Positions 36,191-48,499 are shown, counted from the first letter of the stretch. The stretch: 64,000 nt of DNA from Chenopodium formosanum (GCA_024500155.1 CM044880.1:3782001-3846000), one strand, 5' to 3'. The notes: generated from the letters alone by a model not told the origin. Translations and numbers: made by a program.

Positions 36191-36997
36191 AAAAATCAGA
36201 TTAAATAGGGAAGAGTGATCTTATAAAGAAGGGGAAAAAAAAAAGTTAAGATGGCGGGATTTGAAGAACAAGGTAAAGTTGTGTTTATTTAAGAGAAGAG
36301 TGTGCTTAATGCCTGATCCACATAGGATAGATAGACCAGGGTCTATGTAAGAATTTGTATCTTCCAACTCCAACTGTGTGTTGTCAAGGATGGGCTTAGG
36401 ATAGCATGCTACTATGTCAGCATTATTGAACATGATGTTGAGTTTTCCATATTGGGCCATTATTGAATCAACTGCGTTTTTTACGTGGGCTTCATTTGTG
36501 ACATTGCAATGAATGTATGAGGCTACTAATGGGCCCAATTCTTTGCAAACTTCTTGGCCCAAATCATCTTGAATGTCAAAAATCATGACTTTTGCACCAT
36601 TTCGTGTGAAAATTTTGGCAGTGTGTTCACCGATTCGGCGATTCCACTAGCACCTCCTAAGGGCAACCTTGCCTTCCAATTTGAAAATAAACCATTTTAA
36701 AATTTTGTACTCAAAAAAGATCACTGATAAACTTAGTATACAAGTAAAAAAACTTTCTAAATGTAAGTACTCTAGAAGAGTAAAAATCACTTCCTTTTTG
36801 GATTTACAAATAGTGGACCTTACATTCTTGTCCTTTAATTAATACATATATATAATGAGAATAATCACAAGCTTAGTATTACAAGTATTTATATTACAAA
36901 TGAAAGATATTTTAGTCTTAAAAATCATACATTGTTCGGGACTAACCTAACATTTAATATTCTAACCAATTGTACTATGAATAATATGATTAAGATA

Positions 36998-37258
36998 TAC
37001 TTCCTCCATTCTTTTTTACCTGACCCGCTTTAACTTTTACACTATTCACCACCTCTTCTTTGACCGTCTTTTGTGAATGATATGTAATGAAAAATATATT
37101 CACATGATATTTTTTTAATTCATCTCAATAAGTACAATCGTGATATACAACTTTTATAATTTTTTATTTATGAAAAATGAAAGTTATTGATCGCTAAAAT
37201 TTTGCATTGACAAGCGTGATAAAAGGAACAGGTCAAGTAAAAAAGAACATAGGAAGTA
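36998..37258. mobile_element. Stowaway-like MITE
   Basis: TACTTCCTCCATTCTTTTTT and AAAAAAGAACATAGGAAGTA are terminal inverted repeats with TA ends, 261 bp. CCTGACC and GGTCAAG extend the arms. Confidence 0.82.
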
Positions 37259-37404
37259 GAACAATAAAACGAGTCAAGGGTTTACTTTCTTCCATTCTTA
37301 GGTGTGAGACCTAGTGAAGGGATTTTTTTCTGCCATATTTCCCAATCATATATTCATATCTTTCTTTCATTCTACATTTCTACTCTCTTTCTTTCTTGCT
37401 TCTT

Positions 37405-37487
37405 TATTTTGTCTTTAATGTTTTTTTTTTGAATAGTATTTTGTCTTTAATGTTTTTTTTTTGAATAGTATTTTGTCTTTAATGTTG
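37405..37487. repeat. Tandem repeat of about 36 bp
   Basis: ATTTTGTCTTTAATG plus a T run and GAATAGT is present two and a half times upstream of the DC1 gene. Confidence 0.8.
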
Positions 37488-37712
37488 ACTACTGCCCACT
37501 GCTCTTACATTTTCTTTTCCTCCCAAGTGCTTTGTTTTTTCAATACAATATTACGATTATACCCTTATAGGGAGAGTGGTAGGTTTTGGAAGCCCTACTA
37601 GCTCCTATATATATATAAAAAAAACACAGACACAAAACATAGAATACATTTGTATTAACTACTATACGTACTACTAATCATATTTAATTAAATTAAATTA
37701 CACATCAAAAAC

Positions 37713-39523
<1,811 letters not shown>

Positions 39524-39663
39524 TCTCAATAATTATGCTGTTATGTATATGCAATAACAAAATGGAAAAATACACTTTATTAATCTTAATTTTGACCAAT
39601 TTACTTTGAATAATCCCAACTATCGATTATTCTGCAATAATCTCAACTTTCATCTCCATGTTC

Positions 39664-39945
39664 TTCTTTTTTTTTTTTTTTTTTTGAAGCAAAGCCTCTA
39701 AGGCTACTCATTCATTAGTAGGGAGATCAAAATCCAACAAAGGAACAATACAGCTAGGAAAATTCGACACCCAAACTCTACTACCCGACTCCCACGGAAA
39801 GCAATGAGCTAACTCGTGTGCCACTTTATTCCCCTCCCTACGAGTAAACTTCCACGAAACAAAATCAAACGACTAAATTACATGATAAATATCATCAAAA
39901 ATCAAATGAAGACTACTATCAATCCTAAAAACCAATTATCTGCTG
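39664..39945 (-). mobile_element. 5'-truncated LINE fragment (RNase H C-terminus)
   Basis: On the minus strand it encodes KFTRREGNKVAHELAH and then FPWESGSRVWVSNFPS before a TGA at 39710-39708, the typical RNase H tail of plant non-LTR retrotransposons. A poly(A) tract (T run at 39666-39685 on plus) marks the 3' end. Confidence 0.85.
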
Positions 39946-40596
39946 AAAAGCTTTTTAAAAAATTAAAATGCCACGTGTCACTCTTGCATTTGTCCAAAAA
40001 AAAATAAAAAATAAAAGAAAAAACCCGCAGCCTTCATCACCAGATCCGGCCACTAGCCCCGTCCCCTCCTTCCTAGCCTCACCGGGAAACCATCCCCCAT
40101 CCCCTTTTCTCCGCTGCAAGCACGCAACCACTGTACTGTCTCTCCTCCACCGCAAGTGCGCAACCACCAGGCCACCATAGTTAACCTCATCCTCTTTCCA
40201 CCATACCCTAACCATCTCTTCTCCGCCGCAAGCCCGCAACCACCGGTCCACCATGTTGCCCGCCTTCGTTCTCGCAGATTGGGTCTCACACCATTAACGT
40301 TCTTCTCGGCGGATCTGGATCACCTTCCCATCTAGCTTCAACCTTCGTCCTCGCCGATCGAGTGTTGACGGAAGCAGCTATGTCGCGAGCAGATGAGAGT
40401 GGTTTCAAGGGGAAGGGTTTGGGGTTTTGTCGATTTCGACGGTGGATCTGCGAATAGGCCGGGTGTCATTTTGGTAAGGGAAGGAGGTGGTTTACTGGTA
40501 TAGATGGGTTGGGTGGTCGGGGAAGGAGGTGGTTTAGGTGTGTTAGTTGGGTGGTCAGGGAAGGAGGTGGGTTGGCTGAGTTAGTTTTTGTTAATA
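39946..40596. other. GC-richer unassigned block
   Basis: Markedly less AT-rich than its surroundings, with CCACCG/CGCAAGC motifs repeated at 40100-40260 and GGGAAGGAGGTGGTTT repeated at 40476-40570. No protein family recognised on either strand. It could be the body of a transposon that captured GC-rich sequence. Confidence 0.4.
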
Positions 40597-41446
40597 TTAC
40601 ACATTATTATTATTATTATCAAATGAAGCATCTTTATTATTATTATCAACCATAAGTCCATAACAATCATTACTTGAATATTCAAACATACAAAATCCTG
40701 AATTCATAATAGTAAATCCTCCATCTACAAAAAAATTATGACCACTAACATATTTTGATTCATCACTAGCAAGAAATAAAGCCGCATACGCAATATCCTC
40801 CTTTTTACACCAAGTACCCTTAAGATTAGAGTATACCTTAGCTACATTATCATCATCTAGATTTAAGATAGTCTTAGTCATAGAAGTTGCAACTGCATGT
40901 GGTGAGACACAATTCACCCTAATCCCATACTTTCCAAGTTCTACCGATGTGTTTCTTGTGAGCCCCACCACGCCATGCTTGGAGCTTGTGTAGGCATGGG
41001 CGGCCGCTCCTCCTATGGTGGAGCAAGTACTAGCTGTTGTTATAATACTACCTTTTTGGGCCGGGATCATTACTCGGGCCGCATGCTTTATACCCAAAAA
41101 TGGCCCAACAAGATTAACCTTAATGACATCTTCAAACTCTGACTGTGTGTTGTCAAGGATGGGCTTGGGATAGCATGCTGCTATGCCAGCATTATTCAAC
41201 ATGATGTCGAGTTTTCCGTATTGGGCCACTGTTGAATCAACTGCGTTTTTTACGTGGGCTTCATTTGTAACATTTCAATGTATGTATGAGGCTACTGATG
41301 GACCCAATTCTTTGCAAACTTCTTGGCCCAAATCATCTTGGATGTCAGCAATCATGACTTTTGCACCATTTTGTGTGAAAATTTTGGCAGTGTATTCACC
41401 AATTCCACTAGCACCTCCTGTGATAAGGGCAACCTTGCCTTCCAAC
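40597..41446 (-). pseudogene. SDR110C exon 2 with nonsense codon and separated exon 1 (SDR-4)
   Basis: A near-complete SDR exon 2 on the minus strand with an intact acceptor (TTTTCAG/G at 41446), TGGASGIG, NNAG, ASTCS and HAYTSSK. The Cys codon after SYIH is TGA (41277-41275) where paralogues have TGC; the frame is otherwise intact. Past the usual CMFE end it reads on for about 27 codons into an Asn-rich AAT/AAC repeat. No exon 1 lies upstream on this strand. The matching exon 1 appears to be at 43616-43653 on the plus strand, separated by a local inversion. Its intron also gained a 908-bp Tourist-like element and MULE copy A. Confidence 0.9.
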
Positions 41447-41501
41447 CTGAAAATAAACCATTTTAAAATATTGTACTCAACAAAGATCATTGATAAACTT
41501 A

Positions 41502-42015
41502 GGGTCTGTTCCGATTGACTGAACTCAGCTGAACTAAACTGAACTGAACTGAACTGAACTGAACTGAACTGAACCGAGCTGAACTGAACTGAACTGAACT
41601 GAACTGAACTGAACCGAGCTGAACTGAACTGAACTTATTAATTAGTGATTTTTAACTACGGATTAGTGATCTTTGATTATTTATTGATTATTTATTGATA
41701 TTTATTACTATACATATGTGTATATACAAATGTACATATTAAAATATTTACGAAAAATATACTATATAATTATAATTATAAAATGTATGGAAAATATATT
41801 ATAAAATGTATGGAAAATATATTAAAAACTTGAAACCTCTAATTTTCTCAATGAGATTAACATTAGAAATATGTTTCAAAAAAATAGAACCATTTGAACA
41901 ATGAATTGTATCAATATTATCATTGTTATTATTATTATTATTAATTATTGATAATTATTATTATTATTTATTGATTATTATTATTAGTATTATTATATTA
42001 TTATTATTATTATTA

Positions 42016-42056
<41 letters not shown>

Positions 42057-42409
42057 TATTGATGATTATTATTATTTATTGATTATTATTGTTAGTATTA
42101 TTATTATTATTATTTCAATTATTATTGTTATTATTATTATTATTATTATAATTAATTTTATTATTATTATTATTATTATAATTAATTTTATTATTATTAT
42201 TATTATTTTTATATACTATTTATTATTATTATTTTTGTTGTTGTTGTCGTTGTAATAAGATCTTAAAAGAATGAAATTTGGCTTTATATCATTAGCAATA
42301 TCATTAGACATAAATTAAGAGCTGAGCTGAACTGAACTGAACTGAACTGAACTGAACTGAACTGAACTGAACTGAACTGAACTGAATTTCAACGGAACAG
42401 AACAGACCC
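41502..42409. mobile_element. Tourist-like element with (ATT)n core in the SDR-4 intron
   Basis: Ends are GGGTCTGTTCC and GGAACAGAACAGACCC with a TTA duplication at 41499-41501 and 42410-42412. Both subterminal zones are long GAACT tandem repeats. Paralogue SDR-4b has the uninterrupted AAACTTAGTATA, giving the empty site. Confidence 0.9.
41925..42240. repeat. (ATT)n microsatellite of about 315 bp
   Basis: Imperfect ATT trinucleotide repeat making up the core of the Tourist-like element. Confidence 0.9.
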
Positions 42410-42496
42410 TTAGTATAAAAAAGTTTCTAAATGTAAGTACTCTAGAAAAGTAAAAATCATTTCCTTTTTGGATTTACAAATAGTGGACCTACAAAG

Positions 42497-43287
42497 GAGG
42501 AAATTCTTGTTCCTCAGCCTGATTTGCGAAATCAGTAAATCAGGCCCTATAATTGTCATTTCACATTGCAGGAGGGGGGCAAAATCGTCCTCACGTTCAT
42601 TTATGGTGTAAACGTGTAACGGGGTTAACAAACGGTGAATTGGGAATGTGGGGTAAGGAATAATTAACCTCACTTTCTCTCTCCTCATCCTAACCCACCG
42701 CCCTTTTCCTCCATGAAAATACCACCACCACCACCAAATTCTCTCTACTTTCCTTATTCTCCGCCCTCTGTCTATCACCTCACCACAATTTCCACCTTTC
42801 CAATCAACAATGCAAGGCAAAGTCGTATGCCCCACCAACAGGAAAACATCAATGGGTTCTTCTTCTTCCTCCATTCTCTCACCTCCATTAATGGAAATCA
42901 AAATCTTCAATACAGAAATTGCAGCGCATGAACAACCTAGAAGGAAGACAAAACTTGCCCTTAAGGGTTAACCATGCCATAATTTCTCCAATTTTTTCAG
43001 GGTTTTTCGTTTGATTCGGCGGCGAAGCCGCCGGAGAGGCTAAGGAGAGTGAAGAAGATTGGGGAAATGAAGGTGATGGTGGTTTGCGGAGCAAAACGAT
43101 GACGGAAAAAATGGGCAATGGAATTACGATCCAGATGCTAAACTATGGGGGTTGGACGGCGTTAAATGAGTTCCATGTCAGCAACGGTACAGTTCAATAA
43201 AATAATATTACATTTGCTCATGAGGGCCCACTGATCCAGCTGATTAACATGACTTGGTTAATCAGGCTGATCAACCGGGACCTCCTC
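42497..43287. mobile_element. MULE-like element, copy A
   Basis: 791 bp. Termini are GAGGAAATTCTTGTTCC at the left and CCGGGACCTCCTC at the right; the TIRs share GAGGA and CAGCCTGATT. The left flank is CCTACAAAG (42488-42496), the reverse complement of the bases before copy B. The right flank does not match it. Appears identical to copy B in inverse orientation. It encodes no transposase; the reading frames are incidental. A conserved GGCGGCTTCGCCGCC hairpin lies inside. Confidence 0.92.
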
Positions 43288-43615
43288 ATACTGTTATAAA
43301 CATACAAACCATGCATTTTTCGTTTTATCACTTTGTGAACTATGCCAAACATCTACAGACTACAGTTTTCAGGGTGTTTTTCTTGTTTTCTGTGTTTTTG
43401 TACTAATGAACTATGGCAACTACTCTTAATAATACTAAAATAGCCCAACATGGACGATAAGCTTTATGGATGAATCTCTGGATACAATACTACATACAAG
43501 AGACTTTATAAATAGGTTGTCTTAGACAATAAACAATTATAGTAACTCTTAAGATTTAAGAAAACAACTACTAGCATTTAGGAACGAGGAAGTACTATTT
43601 ATACTAGTAAATTAA
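43288..43615 (+). promoter_or_regulatory. Promoter of the orphan SDR exon 1
   Basis: Has the array's TATAAATA (43507-43514) 109 bp before the ATG, in the same GACTTTATAAATAGGTT setting as SDR-3. Confidence 0.65.
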
Positions 43616-43653
43616 ATGGCAGGCATATCAGCTTTTTCTGCTGTAGCCAAAAG
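43616..43653 (+). pseudogene. Orphan SDR exon 1 (belongs to SDR-4)
   Basis: MAGISAFSAVAK plus two bases, then a clean GTAATT donor: the same 38-bp exon 1 seen in all array members. No exon 2 follows before copy B and the complete exon 1 of SDR-5 at 44849. The exon itself is intact. Flanking duplications show that it once joined the exon 2 at 41446. Confidence 0.85.
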
Positions 43654-43832
43654 GTAATTAAACATATATATTATCAGCTTATCTATATATTTTTTTTTCT
43701 TTCTCTAATAGTATTTTTTTAGTTGTCAATAATAACTTATAAAGATTAAATGACTCAGTCGAGATTTGATCTCAAATTGTAAAAACCATTCATCTTCCAA
43801 GCTATTTGTAAATCATAGTGATGCTTTGTAGG

Positions 43833-44623
43833 GAGGAGGTCCCGGTTGATCAGCCTGATTAACCAAGTCATGTTAATCAGCTGGATCAGTGGGCCCTCAT
43901 GAGCAAATGTAATATTATTTTATTGAACTGTACCGTTGCTGACATGGAACTCATTTAACGCCGTCCAACCCCCATAGTTTAGCATCTGGATCGTAATTCC
44001 ATTGCCCATTTTTTCCGTCATCGTTTTGCTCCGCAAACCACCATCACCTTCATTTCCCCAATCTTCTTCACTCTCCTTAGCCTCTCCGGCGGCTTCGCCG
44101 CCGAATCAAACGAAAAACCCTGAAAAAATTGGAGAAATTATGGCATGGTTAACCCTTAAGGGCAAGTTTTGTCTTCCTTCTAGGTTGTTCATGCGCTGCA
44201 ATTTCTGTATTGAAGATTTTGATTTCCATTAATGGAGGTGAGAGAATGGAGGAAGAAGAAGAACCCATTGATGTTTTCCTGTTGGTGGGGCATACGACTT
44301 TGCCTTGCATTGTTGATTGGAAAGGTGGAAATTGTGGTGAGGTGATAGACAGAGGGCGGAGAATAAGGAAAGTAGAGAGAATTTGGTGGTGGTGGTGGTA
44401 TTTTCATGGAGGAAAAGGGCGGTGGGTTAGGATGAGGAGAGAGAAAGTGAGGTTAATTATTCCTTACCCCACATTCCCAATTCACCGTTTGTTAACCCCG
44501 TTACACGTTTACACCATAAATGAACGTGAGGACGATTTTGCCCCCCTCCTGCAATGTGAAATGACAATTATAGGGCCTGATTTACTGATTTCGCAAATCA
44601 GGCTGAGGAACAAGAATTTCCTC
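43833..44623. mobile_element. MULE-like element, copy B
   Basis: 791 bp, inverse orientation to copy A, which starts 545 bp to its left. Left flank is CTTTGTAGG (43824-43832) and right flank is TTTAATGATG (44624-44633). These do not match each other but match the flanks of copy A and copy C respectively. Non-coding. Confidence 0.92.
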
Positions 44624-44711
44624 TTTAATGATGTAGACATATAATCGATGAAAGGAGGTACCATTTGTCCAACAACCTTATCTATCCACATCATGTTCAT
44701 ACAACAAGCTT

Positions 44712-44718
44712 TATAAAA
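44712..44718 (+). promoter_or_regulatory. TATA box of SDR-5
   Basis: TATAAAA in AGCTTTATAAAATA, 137 bp before the start codon. Confidence 0.6.
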
Positions 44719-44848
44719 TAAAATTGAAATTATAAGCAATCACTAATCATCAGTATTCTCAACAAAATATTACTCTTTATTTCTAAAGCTTCAATTTAAT
44801 CATCCACTTTAAACGATACCATATATCATAGTACATTCATAATTTCGA

Positions 44849-45864
44849 ATGACAACCGTCTCAGTTTTCTCTGCTATTGCAAGAAGGTAAGCTTATACTT
44901 CGTATTATATCCTTATTATTAATGATGATTTAAATATTTCTTACACTTATCACTTGGTACTATGCTTTTCACATTGATAATGATTTTTTTATTGTTCATA
45001 GTTTTGTTTTTTTTTTTTTTTTTTTTTTTTTAATTTTTTTATTTATTTATTGTAAGATGGACCCTACTAAACCGATACATCTTTTCTATTGTTGTTAGGT
45101 TAGAAGGCAAGGTTGCTCTCATCACAGGAGGTGCTAGTGGAATCGGAGAATACACCGCTAAACTTTTTACAGAAAATGGTGCCAAGGTTATGATTGCTGA
45201 TATCCAAGATGATTTGGGCCAATCCGTTTGTAAGGATTTAGGCCCATCAATGGCGTCATATATCCATTGCGATGTCACTAATGAAGCCCATGTTCAAAAT
45301 GCAGTGGACTCAACCATGGCCCAACATGGAAAACTAGACATCATGTTCAATAATGCAGGAATAGTTGACATTCTCAATCCTAACATCCTTGATGTCACAC
45401 AATCCGACTTTGAAGAAGTTGTTAAGGTAAATCTTGTTGGACCATTTTTGGGCACCAAGCATGCGGCTCGAGTAATGATTCCGGCTCAACGAGGTAGCAT
45501 AATTACGACGGCTAGTATCTGCTCTATCATAGGAGGTATAGGAACCCATGCCTACACAAGCTCGAAGCATGGGGTGTTGGGTCTTACAAGAAATACTGCT
45601 GTGGAACTTGGAAAGTATGGGATTAGAGTGAATTGTGTATCACCACATTTGGTTGCAACCCCTTTGACAAGAAAAGCTAATGTAGACGATGAAACTATAT
45701 CTAAGGTCAACTCTAGTCTTAAAGGGGCTTGGTGTAAAAAGGAGGATGTTGCTAATGCGGCTTTATTTCTTGCAAGTGATGCTTCAAAGTTTATTACTGG
45801 ACATAATCTTATTGTAGATGGAGGGTTTACCATCATGAATCAAGGATTTTGTATGTTTGAATAA
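44849..45864 (+). CDS. SDR110C short-chain dehydrogenase (SDR-5)
   Basis: Fourth intact array member. Exon 1 is 44849-44886 (MTTVSVFSAIAR plus two bases, GTAAGC donor) and exon 2 is 45099-45864, for 267 aa. TGGASGIG, the IADIQDD aspartate, NNAG and YTSSK are intact. The serine region reads ASICSIIGGIGTHA, so the substrate pocket differs from SDR-1 to SDR-3. The stretch TRKANVDDETISKVN after VATPL is shorter than in the others. It ends NQGFCMFE. Its promoter is short: 215 bp upstream begins MULE copy B, with the displaced distal half apparently at 22393-22640. Confidence 0.92.
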
Positions 45865-46229
45865 TTTGTGTAATCATGACTAAATGTCAAAATCTATGGT
45901 TCTTTTACTGTGGTGTTAATTTTAAAAATACTTATTGAAATTAATATACGTGACACGAAACCTAACCTTAACCCAATTAAAAATAATGTTTAGCACAGTC
46001 AATTTTACGGAAAATAATGTTATTTATATAATTCGTATATTGGACCTTGCGTAGTTATCCATAGTCATACCCTGTTGGACCTACCCTTTCCTAAAGTTAC
46101 AGTTTTGTTTATGGATTAATGATTCGTTGTTCCAAGTTCTTCAGTTTGGAAAATAGCGAGCAGCTCTGTTTATGTATACATAATTTGTTGCTTCATGTTC
46201 TTTCAAGAACAAAAGTCCAGTTCTAATTA
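45865..46229. other. 3' flank of SDR-5
   Basis: AT-rich, nothing recognised beyond the presumed 3' UTR. Confidence 0.4.
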
Positions 46230-46462
46230 TTCAAGAACACTATCTTTGACTAGGTCTGTGGAAGAGCTAACCGTTTACGAAAGCTCAATGATTTGCATAG
46301 TCACTACTTTATATTTGAATGTGTGGATTCAAGAGGCTTTATAAATAGGTTCATGAGATACTATATGCAATCACACATATCAACAGCAAATTCTGCAAAA
46401 TCAAACAATAATATCCCATAATCGTTAATAGGATGGCAATTGTCTCAATTTTGTCTGAATCC
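46230..46462 (+). pseudogene. Promoter and partial exon 1 copied from an SDR-3-like gene
   Basis: About 200 bp closely match the SDR-3 promoter (GAAGAGCTAACCGTT, TATATTTGAATGTGTGGAT, CTTTATAAATAGGTTCAT), followed by ATGGCAATTGTCTCAATTTT. Homology stops in mid-exon 1 and no gene body follows. A duplicated, truncated copy. Confidence 0.8.
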
Positions 46463-46550
46463 CATGAATTTAAATAAGTAATTTAATTCCCACAAATTCT
46501 AAACTCATGAGAAATTCTACTTTCTTAATTAACCAAATATCACCTAAGAA

Positions 46551-46619
46551 TGCACCAGCTGGAAATCAAACCCGGTCTGTACCGTGGTGGGTACTATTCT
46601 ACCACTAGACCACTGTTGC
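46551..46619 (-). pseudogene. tRNA-Gly-like pseudogene
   Basis: Minus-strand match to the tRNA-Gly at 33749 (AGTGGTCTAGTGGTAGAATA and GGTACAGACC). It has a deletion in the anticodon loop (CCCACCACGG for CCCTGCCACGG), a damaged B box (GGGTTTGATTTCC) and a mismatched acceptor stem. Confidence 0.8.
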
Positions 46620-46624
46620 TTAGA

Positions 46625-47320
46625 GGTGTCAATTCAGATAATCGGATGGAATTTAGGTCGGGTTTGTTCAGGTAGGGTATATTCAGTTCAAAATTATCTT
46701 TTTGACCCGCCTCGGTCGGATCGGGACATTTTCGGATTTTGATCAAATTCGGGTCAAGATAGTCTGTCGAGTCCAGATCGGATTTGAGTCGGGTCAATTT
46801 CAAATCAGTTCATATTTGGCTAGGATAAATTCAAATCGATTTCAAAACGGGTTTAATTGGGTAAATTTTGGTTCAGTCCAGATCAGATTCTTTCGCGTTT
46901 AGCTGAATTTTGGTTGGGTTGACCAAATTCAATATTCAAATAAGTACACTTTTAAAACTAGAGTAATTATTGATTTTTTTTTTCTTTTATCTTGTTATTA
47001 GGTCGATATCAAGTCATTCACGTGTCATTTTTCCATATCGTGCTATTAATGTATGTTTAAGTACAAAAAAGAAAAAGTTTGTGTTTAAAATTAAGGTTGC
47101 TTTTAAATCATGTCAAGTCAAAATCAATTCAGGTTAAAATTGGGTTGGGTTAATATCAGTTCGGATAAAAAAATTTTTTGGATTGAAACGAGTATTTGTC
47201 GGATCCATTTCGATTAGGATTGAGTTCTAATCGGGTCAAACTGGTTCAATTTGAGTTCAAGTCGAGTCGAGTTCAATTGGGGTCAAATCAATGTCGGGTT
47301 AAGTTCAAATTGGGCTTCAG
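46625..47320. repeat. GGGTC/TCGGGT low-complexity repeat
   Basis: Degenerate repetition of TCGGGTC, TCAAATT and related words, resuming at 47800-47885 after the organelle insert. Confidence 0.7.
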
Positions 47321-47321
47321 C

Positions 47322-47790
47322 GCCTTCAGGTAGCTCAACTGGTTAGAGCAAAGGACTAAAAATCCGCTATCCGCCCTTACCATTTCTGGTAGGAAAATGG
47401 GATGAGGGCGTTCCTTTCCTGCCTCCTTCGATAAGGAAGGTTTCTTTAAATTCAAGGTTTTGTTAAAAGTTTCTTTTAATTCCTTGAATTTATAGCTTCA
47501 AAAACAGTGAATGTAAGTGCGTACTATTCTTTATCTTGACCGCAGCCTCTCGGGCGAGGGCATTTCTGCTTCACTCTGTTCTCTGTAGTATCTCCCCAGA
47601 ACGAGCCCTTTCCTAAATGGCTAAGGCTCGCACCTCGGCAAAGCGGTAGATCTCGATAGGGAGCCAAGGGAGGAGTCTGCTACGCGGGGGTAGATTCTCA
47701 CGACTAGGAGGAAGATTGCTAACAAATATTAGCTCCCGGGGCGAGGGCTGCCCTTTCTCTCTGATTCACCCGAAACTAGCATATTGAAAG
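47322..47790. other. Mitochondrial DNA insert (NUMT) starting in tRNA-Phe
   Basis: GGTAGCTCAACTGGTTAGAG followed by CAAAGGACTAAAAATCC is the 5' half of plant mitochondrial tRNA-Phe(GAA), with GAA changed to AAA at the anticodon by one base. The following 400 bp is GC-richer, non-repetitive, and looks like mitochondrial intergenic DNA. It interrupts the GGGTC repeat on both sides. Confidence 0.7.
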
Positions 47791-47885
47791 ATCAATCGGC
47801 CAAATTCGGGTTGAATTCAACTCGGTTACAGATCGGATTAGGGTCTTCAATTTCCCGGATCAAATTGGATCGGCTACCATCCGAA

Positions 47886-48390
47886 ACGGATGATTTTTTT
47901 CATGTCAGTTTAGTTTTGACATGAAAACTAGTGCTTGACTGTTCAATAATATAATTCAGCGTTTTCATTAATAATTGTTGTTGCATAAGTTTCGTAATGT
48001 ACCAGTACTAATAGCATATGAGACAATACAATTTTTAGTTCTTTATTTGGCCAATCAGTCTTTAGAGGACCCAATAATGCAAATAAATTTAAGAGTATTT
48101 GGACATTGAAAGTAGTATTATATGATCATGACACTGCCATCTCATCCTCTAACTTGTGTTTTTCTATATGAATCTTTGTTGTCACTCATCAATAGTCAAT
48201 GATATCAATAGTTAAATCGATTATTAATGACTAAAGTCTTTAATGACTAAAGTCACTAAACTAATTGTAATTAGTAAATACCCCATCTATTAAATTAAAT
48301 AAGATGGACAGCAATTTAATAAAATTGTACTGTTCATGGGCTGCTAATTATACTAGTAAAGTAGTACCTTATAACCTTATCTAGAGGCTT
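47886..48390 (+). promoter_or_regulatory. Distal promoter of SDR-6
   Basis: The segment 48180-48360 is the homologue of the displaced sequence at 22393-22640 (minus). No gene seen. Confidence 0.5.
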
Positions 48391-48397
48391 TATAAAT
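48391..48397 (+). promoter_or_regulatory. TATA box of SDR-6
   Basis: TATAAAT in GAGGCTTTATAAATTG, 109 bp before the ATG. Confidence 0.65.
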
Positions 48398-48499
48398 TGC
48401 AATCACTAATCTTCAGTAATCTCAACAAAATACTACTTATTTCTAAAGCCTCAATTTAATCACCCACTCTAAACAATACGGTTTATTTTACACATTTAT

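Larger units (their letters stand above)
34812..36358. mobile_element. MULE-like element with internal gene-like segment
   Basis: Termini CAATAGGTCTATGGTAGACT and, on the other strand, TTACATAGACCCTGGTCTAT share TAGAC-CTGGTC-ATCTA-TA-GTGGA over about 40 bp. TSD is ATCTTCAAAC/ATCTTCCAAC (10 bp, one mismatch). It contains a plus-strand segment at 35040-36190 with Lys-rich reading frames separated by intron-like gaps, and a minisatellite of about 46 bp at 35455-35830. No transposase recognised. Confidence 0.85.
34346..36680 (-). pseudogene. SDR110C pseudogene split by a MULE (SDR-4b)
   Basis: Two halves of one SDR exon 2 on the minus strand: 36680-36359 and 34811-34346. The first half has lost its splice acceptor (CAAATTGG where paralogues have CAGGTTGG). 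It also has a 5-bp deletion in the TGG glycine loop and an insertion after GGAATCG. The second half keeps HAYTSSK but carries stop codons (in RNMSVEL and KHVARV positions), and a frameshift replaces the FVDGGFTI ending. The 1547-bp MULE sits between them in a duplicated GTTTGAAGAT. Exon 1 is not found. Closest to the copy at 40597-41446. Confidence 0.88.

Noticed and set aside
39955..40289. Gly/Trp-rich frames in the GC-richer block
   Set aside because: No domain or splice context; the Gly/Trp bias comes from short GC-rich repeats.
42410..44644. Identical 76-aa and 140-166-aa frames in inverse orientation
   Set aside because: They lie inside MULE copies A and B and are identical because the elements are; no transposase or domain is recognisable.
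44849..45864. SDR-5 considered a pseudogene because its first in-frame ATG in exon 2 is at 45190
   Set aside because: Exon 2 actually opens at 45099 with TTAGAAGGC after a TAG acceptor, and the separate 38-bp exon 1 supplies the start codon.
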